Assembly (NCBI GenBank): GCA_040880065.1
Contig: JBBDJE010000053.1
Span: forward strand, 1 to 64,000
Reading direction: 5' to 3'
Length of the DNA stretch: 64,000 nucleotides
Origin: Abyssibius sp040880065
Lineage (GTDB): Bacteria; Pseudomonadota; Alphaproteobacteria; Rhodobacterales; Rhodobacteraceae
The notes under the pieces are model-generated. The model was given only the letters and a program-made list of their open reading frames with translations. It was not told where the DNA came from and did no database searches. The translations under genes and the position numbers were made by a program. Shown piece by piece: positions 57,809-64,000 of the stretch (positions are counted from its first letter, which is position 1; every line of letters starts with the position of its first letter).

Positions 57809-59236
57809 TTAAAGCCCTTTGGAACGATACGACGCCGCCACACGCCCGATCGACACCAGATAGGCCGCCGTGCGCAAATCGGTCACATCATCGCGCGAAT
57901 GCCAGACCTCGCGCATCGCCTGATAGGCGGCGCGCATCGTGTCATCCAGCCCCGAGCGCACAAGCTCAAGCTCGCCCGCGCCTTTCAGGTAGCGGGTCTT
58001 GAATTTCGGGTCCATTTCCCATTTCAGCCCGCGATCTGCCGAAAGCCGTTCCAGTTCCTCCACCAGCAGCAGATGGCGGCTTTCCTCCTGGCGGCGCTGC
58101 ATACGGCCAAAGCGGATATGGCTGAGGTTCTTGACCCATTCAAAATACGACACCGTCACACCGCCGGCATTGGCATACATATCGGGAATAATCACCACGC
58201 CCTTGTCGCGCAATATTTCATCGGCCCCGGCGGTCACCGGACCGTTCGCAGCCTCGATCAGCAGCTTGGTCTTGATGCGGTCGGCGTTATCAAGGTTGAT
58301 GACAGACTCCATCGCCGCGGGAATGAGAATGTCGCATTCCTCTTCCAGCACGGCTGCGCCATCTTCCACAAAAGTGCCGCGAAACCCCTTGACCCCGCCA
58401 TTTGCAACGATATGGGCGCGCAACTCCTCGATGTTCAGTCCGTTTTCATCCATGATCGCGCCGTCACGCTCGATCACCGCCGTAATGATGCAGCCAGACT
58501 CCTCGCTCAGGAATTTGGCTGCATGATAGCCCACATTCCCCAGCCCCTGCACGATCACCCGCTTGCCATCAAGCGTGCCGCTCAGCCCGGCAATGGCAAT
58601 GTCTTCAGGGTGGCGGAAAAACTCTTCCAGCGCATATTGCACACCGCGCCCTGTCGCCTCGACCCGGCCCTGAATACCGCCAGAGTTCAGCGGCTTGCCC
58701 GTCACGCAGGCGGCGCCGTTGATATCGGTGGTGTTCATGCGCTTGTACTGGTCGACAATCCACGCCATTTCACGCTCGCCTGTGCCCATATCGGGGGCGG
58801 GCACGTTTTGGGCGGGGTTGATCAGGTCGCGCTTGATCAGCTCATAGGCAAAGCGGCGGGTGATCAACTCGAGTTCATGCTCTTCCCATTCGCGCGGATC
58901 AATGCACAACCCGCCCTTGGAGCCGCCAAAAGGCGTTTCAACCAGCGCGCATTTATAGGTCATCAGCGCGGCAAGCGCCTCCACCTCGTCCTGGTTGACC
59001 GACATCGCAAAGCGGATGCCCCCCTTGACCGGCTCCATATGCTCGGAATGCACCGAACGATAGCCCGTAAAGGTCTTGATTTGCCCGCGCAACCGCACAC
59101 CGAAGCGCACCGTATAGGTCGAGTTGCAAACGCGGATTTTTTCCTCAAGCCCCGGCGACATATCGGTCAACCGCGCGGCGCGGTTGAACATCATATCGAC
59201 GGATTCGCGAAAACTTGGTTCTCTGGTGGATGACAT
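57809..59236 (-). CDS. gdhA: glutamate dehydrogenase
   Basis: A 475-residue Glu/Leu/Phe/Val dehydrogenase. The substrate-binding block KGGIRFAMSVNQDEVEALAA and the catalytic Lys in TPFGGSKGGLCIDP are visible. Next is NVPAPDMGTGEREMAW, and VIVQGLGNVGYHAAKFLSEE forms the dinucleotide site. It interconverts glutamate and 2-oxoglutarate plus ammonia. It is normal in length for the NAD-type hexameric enzyme. The start MSSTREPS at 59236 follows CGAGGAAA. Confidence 0.88.
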   Translation of the reverse strand: MSSTREPSFRESVDMMFNRAARLTDMSPGLEEKIRVCNSTYTVRFGVRLRGQIKTFTGYRSVHSEHMEPVKGGIRFAMSVNQDEVEALAALMTYKCALVETPFGGSKGGLCIDPREWEEHELELITRRFAYELIKRDLINPAQNVPAPDMGTGEREMAWIVDQYKRMNTTDINGAACVTGKPLNSGGIQGRVEATGRGVQYALEEFFRHPEDIAIAGLSGTLDGKRVIVQGLGNVGYHAAKFLSEESGCIITAVIERDGAIMDENGLNIEELRAHIVANGGVKGFRGTFVEDGAAVLEEECDILIPAAMESVINLDNADRIKTKLLIEAANGPVTAGADEILRDKGVVIIPDMYANAGGVTVSYFEWVKNLSHIRFGRMQRRQEESRHLLLVEELERLSADRGLKWEMDPKFKTRYLKGAGELELVRSGLDDTMRAAYQAMREVWHSRDDVTDLRTAAYLVSIGRVAASYRSKGL

Positions 59237-59564
59237 TTTCCTCGGGCCTTTTGTTGTTCCCATGCCTTTTGCGGCAATGCGGTTAATGGCGGCTCGCGGT
59301 ATTATGCGCATGAATCACAAACGGAGTCCTAACGCACCGCCTGCCCCGACCCTACCCCCAGTTGCAGATCGAAACAACCGGCCTGTTTGCACACTTCACA
59401 ACACTTCCCCGGGCCAGCCAAGCGCGGTTCCAATCCGAATCCGTCCTGCACCAAAACTGGATGCGCGACGACGACCCCACCACAGGCCGCTACATCCAAG
59501 CCGACCCGCTGTGCTATACTTGGTTGCAAATAACAAGCGCCCGTCCCTTGGTCACAAACAGAAT
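59237..59564. other. 328-bp gap between gdhA and hrpB
   Basis: The gdhA promoter must lie in the left part of this gap. The right part holds a decayed Rhs core fragment (59405-59511). I see no intact gene or RNA in it. Confidence 0.7.
59405..59511 (+). pseudogene. decayed Rhs/YD-repeat core fragment
   Basis: The rightward frame reads RFQSESVLHQNWMRDDDP and then TTGRYIQADPL, closely matching the end of the Rhs core (usual form RDYDPTTGRYIQADPLGL). An FPG encoded at 59405-59413, which in intact proteins directly precedes the Q-R-F-Q block, is in another frame. This points to a small insertion or deletion. No start, upstream YD repeats or C-terminal toxin are present. It lies between gdhA and hrpB. 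Confidence 0.7.
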
Positions 59565-61985
59565 TCAGCCGCTGCGCGGTTTCGCGCGGCGTGTGGCCTC
59601 GGCCGCGGCGGGGTCTTCGGGCCAGTGGTGGCGCGGGTATCGTCCGCGCAGGTCCTTGCGCACATCGCTGTAGGAATTGGCCCAGAACCCGGGCAGATCA
59701 GCGGTAATCTGCACCGGTCGTTGCGCGGGCGACAGCAGTTCAACCAGCAGCGGCTGGTGTTTGGGGCCAATGCAGGGGTGGCGCGTCTGGCCGAACATTT
59801 CTTGCAAGCGCACCGAAACGCTGGGCTGCGCGCCGCCATAATCTATCGCCAGGCGCGTGCCGGTAGGGGCCACTATCGCCGCGGGTGCCAGATCATCCAG
59901 CGCGGCCTTGCCCGCCCAGCCAAGCCGCGCCTGCAAGGCATCCATAAGCGCAACACGCGCCAAATCCTCGGCGCGGCGCAACCCACCCAAAAACGGCGCA
60001 AGCCAGTCATCAAGTGCAGCCAGCAGCGCCGCATCCGAAAAATCGGGCAGCTCCGCGCCTTGGCGCCGCGCCCATTGCACCCGCGCCACGAAATAGCGGC
60101 AAGATTTGCTCCATGGCAAGCTGGCCAGTCCGAGTTGGGCAACCCCCTCGCACAAAGCCGCCGCAACCGCTTCGGGCCGGGCATCGGGCCAATGCGCATC
60201 GCTCAGCACCAACGCGTCCAGCTGGCGCTGGCGGCGCGCCAGAACGGCACGGTCGCGTCGCGACCATGTGCAGACATCAACCTCGGCAATCCGGTTACCA
60301 TGCAGCGCCTCGATCTCGCCAAGGCTGAGCGCCGCCGCCAGCCGGATTTTGGCCGAGCGCATGTCGCCATCCAGATCGGCAGCCACCAAAAACCCCTGCC
60401 CTGCCAGCCCATCGCCCTGCGGCAGTGCCGCCTCCTTGCCGCCCGCCATCAGGTAGCGCCCATCGCCACCGGGCCGGGCCATGGCGATCCGGTCCGGATA
60501 GGCAAGCGCCAGCAGCGCGCCCGCGCCCAGCCCGTTTTCCGCCCCCGCAAATTTGGCCAGCCGCCTTGCTTCCAGCTTCGCCTCAGGTGCCGCACCGCTG
60601 CGCATCGCATGCAGGCGCGGGGCAATATCCACCCCCGCCGCGCGCATCGGCACGCGCAGCGATAGCAGTGCTGCAAGCTCTGCCGCCAGCGCACCGCCGC
60701 CCGCAACCAGCATATGCGCAAGGCGCGGATGCGCAGGCACCTGTGCCAATGCACGGCCATGCGCGGTAATGCCGCCCGCCGCATCCAAAGCCCCCAAATG
60801 CTGCATCAGTTCGACCGCCGCCGCCCAGGCCGGTGCGGGGGGCGGCGTTAAAAACCGCACATCATCGGGGCTGCGCGCCCCCCAAATGGCCAGTTCCAGC
60901 ACAAGCGGCGCAAGGTCAGCTGCGGCAATCTCGGGTGGTGCAAAGGCGGCCAGCGCACCCTCTTCACCCTTACTCCACAAGCGAAAACACTGCCCCGGCC
61001 CCACGCGCCCCGCGCGGCCCTGCCGCTGGGTGGCTTCGGCACGGCTGACCCGTTCGGTCACCAAACGCGCCATGCCGGAAGCCGCGTCATAGCGTGACCG
61101 CCGCGCCAACCCGGCATCAACCACAACCGAAATATCGGGGATGGTGACCGAGGTTTCGGCAATCGCGCTGGCCAGCACCAGCTTGCGCCCCGCCACTGGG
61201 GCCAGCGCGCGGCGCTGCTGGGCAAAGGGCAGCGCGCCGTAAAGCGGCAACATTTCCACGCCATCCGGCAGGCCCGCCATCAGCGCCATCACCCGGCGAA
61301 TTTCGCCCTCGCCGGGCAAAAACACCAGCACACCGCCGCTGGTCTCCGCCAGAACCTCGCGCAGCGCAGCCGCCACGACTGCTTCAAGCCGTGGCGGCCG
61401 CCCGCGCATGGGCATCGCTGGCTTGTGGTGCACTTCAACCTCAAAACTGCGCCCCTCGGCGGTAATAAGCGGCGCATCCAAAAGCGCCGCTACAGGGCCA
61501 GCATCCAGCGTGGCCGACATCACCAGCAATTTCAAATCGGGGCGCAGGGCGGCGCGCATTTCCATGCATAGCGCCAACCCCAGATCAGCGTTCAGGCTAC
61601 GCTCGTGGAACTCGTCAAAAATCACACAGCCAACCCCGGCAAGCTCCGGGTCATGCTGTAGCATGCGGGTCAAAATCCCCTCGGTCAGCACCTCGATGCG
61701 GGTATCGCGCGACAGTTTCGCCTCGCCGCGCATCCTATAGCCCACGCGCCCGCCCACCGCCTCGCCAAGGCTGGCTGCCATGCGTTCTGCCGCCGCGCGC
61801 GCCGCCACGCGCCGCGGCTCCAGCATCACAATGCGCCCGTCAATCCCACCCCAGTCCAGCAAGGCCAGCGGCAGACGTGTGGTTTTGCCCGAACCCGTGG
61901 GCGCCTGCAGCACCGCGCAGCCGCCATTGCCCAGCGCATCAAGCAGCGCAGGCACAGCCGTCTTTACAGGAAAGTGTTCATCCAT
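59565..61985 (-). CDS. hrpB: ATP-dependent helicase HrpB
   Basis: An 806-residue DEAH-type helicase. Walker A is LQAPTGSGKTTRLPLALLDW, the DEAH box reads FDEFHERSLNADLG, SATLDAGP is motif III and QRQGRAGRVGPGQCFRLW is motif VI. The C-terminal HA2/OB and HrpB-specific regions are present. HrpB is a bacterial RNA helicase-like protein whose role is poorly defined. The start MDEHFPVKT at 61985 is used; the frame is open for more than 200 codons upstream, but that stretch runs over the repeat and the divergent oxidoreductase gene. Confidence 0.9.
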   Translation of the reverse strand: MDEHFPVKTAVPALLDALGNGGCAVLQAPTGSGKTTRLPLALLDWGGIDGRIVMLEPRRVAARAAAERMAASLGEAVGGRVGYRMRGEAKLSRDTRIEVLTEGILTRMLQHDPELAGVGCVIFDEFHERSLNADLGLALCMEMRAALRPDLKLLVMSATLDAGPVAALLDAPLITAEGRSFEVEVHHKPAMPMRGRPPRLEAVVAAALREVLAETSGGVLVFLPGEGEIRRVMALMAGLPDGVEMLPLYGALPFAQQRRALAPVAGRKLVLASAIAETSVTIPDISVVVDAGLARRSRYDAASGMARLVTERVSRAEATQRQGRAGRVGPGQCFRLWSKGEEGALAAFAPPEIAAADLAPLVLELAIWGARSPDDVRFLTPPPAPAWAAAVELMQHLGALDAAGGITAHGRALAQVPAHPRLAHMLVAGGGALAAELAALLSLRVPMRAAGVDIAPRLHAMRSGAAPEAKLEARRLAKFAGAENGLGAGALLALAYPDRIAMARPGGDGRYLMAGGKEAALPQGDGLAGQGFLVAADLDGDMRSAKIRLAAALSLGEIEALHGNRIAEVDVCTWSRRDRAVLARRQRQLDALVLSDAHWPDARPEAVAAALCEGVAQLGLASLPWSKSCRYFVARVQWARRQGAELPDFSDAALLAALDDWLAPFLGGLRRAEDLARVALMDALQARLGWAGKAALDDLAPAAIVAPTGTRLAIDYGGAQPSVSVRLQEMFGQTRHPCIGPKHQPLLVELLSPAQRPVQITADLPGFWANSYSDVRKDLRGRYPRHHWPEDPAAAEATRRAKPRSG

Positions 61986-62022
61986 GCCCCTAGCTACCCC
62001 GCCAGCCCGCGCCCATCCAGCC

Positions 62023-62077
62023 CCCATCTTTTGTTCATAAATATCCCACGGGGGTCTGGGGGTGTGAAACCCCCAGC
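62023..62077 (+). repeat. CATCTTTTGTTC repeat, copy 5
   Basis: CATCTTTTGTTCATAAATAT is followed by CCCACGGGGGTCTGGGGG and TGTGAAACCCCC, which form a G5/C5 hairpin. Unlike the other complete copies it lies between divergent genes (hrpB and the GMC oxidoreductase), so a simple terminator role does not fit. The 228-bp gap has a G-run at 62091-62101 and otherwise should hold both promoters. Confidence 0.75.
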
Positions 62078-62213
62078 TTGATACAGCGGCGCGGGGGGGG
62101 GTAATCAAACCATTACACGCAGCCGCAACAAACCCGCCCCCAGCATTATATTCCCCATTGCGCCCTTGCCGTGCCCCTTGCAGTATCTGCCCAGAAAAAT
62201 CAGTGGAAAGATC

Positions 62214-63809
62214 ATGGCAGAGTTTGATTTCATCATCATCGGCGCTGGCTCGGCGGGCTGCGTGCTGGCCGACAGGCTCAGCCGCAGCGGCCAGTATTCG
62301 GTGGCGATCATCGAGGCAGGCGGTGCGGATTCCCACCCCTATATCAAACTGCCCATCGGCTATGGCCGCACGTTCTATAACCCGAAAATCAACTGGAAAT
62401 TCACCGCCCAGCCCGACCCTGGCCTTGCCAACCGCGCCGCTTATTGGCCACGCGGCAAGGTGCTCGGCGGCTCGTCTTCCATCAATGCGCTGGTCTATTG
62501 CCGGGGCCTGAAGCATGACTTTGAAGACTGGGCCATGCCCGGCTGGGACTGGCGCGCCATTCAGGCCGCTTACACAGAAATTGAAACCCGTATCGCGCCA
62601 GATGGCAGCATAACGGGCAGCGGCCAGCTGCATGTTACCAATGTTTCCAGGCGCGCGCATCCGATCAAAGCCAACTACCTCGCCGCGGGCCGCGAAATTG
62701 GTCTGCGCGAAACCGATAGCTTCAACGGTGACAACCCCGAAGGCGTGGGGCTATACGAGATCACCACGCGGCGCGGCATGCGCCATTCCGCAGCCTCTGC
62801 CTTCCTCAACCCGGCGCTTAAGCGCAACAATGTCACGCTCATCAAAAACCGGCTGGTTGATACGCTCACCTTCACTGGCGCCCGCGCCACCGGCATCCGG
62901 CTTGCCAATGGCCAGACCCATGCGGCGCGGCGCGAGGTTATCTTGTCGGCGGGTGCAATCGGTTCGGTGCAAATTTTGCAACGCTCCGGCATTGGCCCCG
63001 GCGCGGCCTTACAAAACTGCGGCATTGAAACCCGCATCGACAACCCCAATGTCGGCGGCAATCTGCAAGACCATCTCGGCATCAACTATTACTATAAATC
63101 CACCGTGCCGACCCTCAACAACCGGCTTGCGCCGTGGTGGGGCAAGCTGCTGTGCGGATTGCAATATCTGGTCACGCGCGGCGGCCCGCTATCGCTTTCG
63201 GTTAACCAGTGCGGCGGCTTTGTGCGCGCCATGCCCGGTGATGGCCCTGCCGATACGCAGCTTTACTTCAACCCCGCCACTTACACCACCACACCCGATG
63301 GCAAGCGCGAAATCATCAACCCCGACCCGTTCGCAGGCTTTTTGATCTCATTTCAGCCCTGCCGCCCGCAAAGCCGTGGCCGCGTTGATATTTCCGCCAA
63401 AGCCCCCGACGCCGCTCCGCACATCGCCCCCAATTCGCTGGCCACCAACCGTGACCGCGCCGAAGTGCTGGCCGGTGCGCGCCTTGTGCAACGCATGATG
63501 GCGAGCAAAGCGCTTGGCGCCATCACCAAAGACAGCATCGGCCCCACGCCCGAAAAAATGGATGATGCCGCAATTCTCGATGACTTTGCGCAGCGCGGCG
63601 GCACGGTGTTTCACCCCGTTGCCACCTGCCGCATGGCCCCAAGCGCCAAAACCGGCGTGCTCGACGCCCGCCTGCGCGTGTTCGGCACCCAAGGCCTGCG
63701 CGTGATCGACGCCTCGTCCATGCCGAACCTCACATCAGGCAATACCAACGCCCCCACCATCATGCTGGCATGGCGCGCGGCAGATATGGTGCTGGCCGAC
63801 CAGCGCTAG
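62214..63809 (+). CDS. GMC-family FAD oxidoreductase (choline/alcohol dehydrogenase-like)
   Basis: A 531-residue flavoprotein. The FAD site is DFIIIGAGSAGCVLADRLSR, GKVLGGSSSINALVYCRG is the first GMC signature, and GGTVFHPVATCRMAP contains the catalytic His region near residue 465. The second conserved residue (usually His or Asn) is in LTSGNTNAPTIML. The family oxidises choline, long-chain alcohols or other primary alcohols using membrane quinone or oxygen. Substrate here is not clear, and no betaine-aldehyde dehydrogenase is adjacent. RBS GTGGAAAG supports the start. Confidence 0.82.
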   Translation: MAEFDFIIIGAGSAGCVLADRLSRSGQYSVAIIEAGGADSHPYIKLPIGYGRTFYNPKINWKFTAQPDPGLANRAAYWPRGKVLGGSSSINALVYCRGLKHDFEDWAMPGWDWRAIQAAYTEIETRIAPDGSITGSGQLHVTNVSRRAHPIKANYLAAGREIGLRETDSFNGDNPEGVGLYEITTRRGMRHSAASAFLNPALKRNNVTLIKNRLVDTLTFTGARATGIRLANGQTHAARREVILSAGAIGSVQILQRSGIGPGAALQNCGIETRIDNPNVGGNLQDHLGINYYYKSTVPTLNNRLAPWWGKLLCGLQYLVTRGGPLSLSVNQCGGFVRAMPGDGPADTQLYFNPATYTTTPDGKREIINPDPFAGFLISFQPCRPQSRGRVDISAKAPDAAPHIAPNSLATNRDRAEVLAGARLVQRMMASKALGAITKDSIGPTPEKMDDAAILDDFAQRGGTVFHPVATCRMAPSAKTGVLDARLRVFGTQGLRVIDASSMPNLTSGNTNAPTIMLAWRAADMVLADQR

Positions 63810-63829
63810 CAGTTCAAGACCCGGCACAG

Positions 63830-63880
63830 CCCCCACGGTTTTTGCGCAGCAGTCTGGCTGCGCAAAGGCGGTCGTGGGGG
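63830..63880. repeat. nested inverted repeat after the GMC oxidoreductase gene
   Basis: The outer arms CCCCCACG (63830-63837) and CGTGGGGG (63873-63880) enclose inner arms TTTGCGCAGC (63841-63850) and GCTGCGCAAA (63857-63866), both perfect. It lies 21 bases past the stop and may terminate transcription, although no T-tract follows. The remaining 120 bases to the window end hold no gene I can support. Confidence 0.6.
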
Positions 63881-64000
63881 GATGCGGACGGCGCTTGGGC
63901 AGACTTGAACGGCGGCTATGTATCGGAAGCAGGACCGTGCACACTACTTCCAATATCCTAGCCGCTCTCCCTTCGCTCGACAGAAAGGCGCTTCACTTCA

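Noticed and set aside
57599..59233. 544-codon rightward open frame
   Set aside because: It runs antisense to gdhA. The His/Arg-rich translation is typical of a high-GC shadow frame.
59124..60665. 513-codon rightward open frame
   Set aside because: It covers gdhA leader, the Rhs remnant and antisense hrpB. No start context or family motif was found.
61986..62660. N-terminal extension of HrpB
   Set aside because: It passes through a dispersed repeat and antisense to the GMC gene. The family begins near MDEHFPVKT.
63735..63961. Two short opposing frames at the right edge
   Set aside because: Both lie over the oxidoreductase end and the inverted repeat, with no RBS or recognisable sequence.
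1..64000. tRNA, rRNA, CRISPR or riboswitch
   Set aside because: I scanned the gaps between genes by eye and saw no cloverleaf, no regular spacer-repeat array and no recognised riboswitch core. A covariance-model search would settle this.

Overview
The window looks like chromosomal DNA from a heterotrophic alphaproteobacterium of the Rhodobacterales (Roseobacter-like). The evidence is high GC, dense operons joined by ATGA and TAATG overlaps, a short HisG with a HisZ partner, SoeABC-type sulfite oxidation beside xsc, carnitine and polyamine catabolism, and small proteins of the DUF1467 and DUF1761 type. This assignment is inferred from gene content, not from a marker gene. I saw no tRNA, rRNA, CRISPR array or intact mobile element.

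Layout. 1-7.8 kb: the tail of a DeoR-type regulator, then a leftward polyamine operon potFGHI-speB-puuA-puuB (uptake, agmatine cleavage, gamma-glutamylation and oxidation). 7.9-19.1 kb: a taurine/sulfonate module. A class III aminotransferase (tpa candidate) diverges from a MocR-type regulator (tauR candidate). A glycan-type gene coupled to the regulator follows, then rightward xsc-ackA-soeABC. Two pairs of direct repeats with identical 22-bp spacing lie upstream of tpa and upstream of xsc; I interpret them as TauR operators. Together the genes could turn taurine into acetate, ATP and sulfate. 19.2-21.5 kb: a PhnD-like binding protein coupled to a fatty acid desaturase, and an exported MsrB.

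21.6-29.3 kb: a carnitine/betaine module (caiD, ADP-forming acyl-CoA ligase, acyl-CoA dehydrogenase, carnitine dehydrogenase fused to a thioesterase, BKACE) next to a divergent GlxA/CdhR-type regulator. 29.3-35.4 kb: a LOG-family protein, a PLP dehydratase, dapD and dapE. An AT-rich HEPN-like gene is wedged between dapD and a small conserved gene. DUF1761, methylmalonyl-CoA epimerase and DUF1467 follow. 35.4-42.1 kb: nitroreductase, hisS-hisZ-hisG, a Hint-domain protein overlapping slyX, and a divergent Lrp regulator/phhA pair.

42.2-52.4 kb: dnaE, a nucleoside-type BMP ABC transporter operon with a candidate palindromic operator, and glmS. 52.6-63.8 kb: an enolase-superfamily enzyme, chrA, pirin, a beta-hydroxyacid dehydrogenase, a small membrane protein, glutamate dehydrogenase, a decayed Rhs fragment, hrpB and a GMC oxidoreductase. 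Two dispersed intergenic repeat families occur: five copies of a CATCTTTTGTTC element with a G/C hairpin, and two copies of an element with an AAAACCGGTTCCCACTTTT core.
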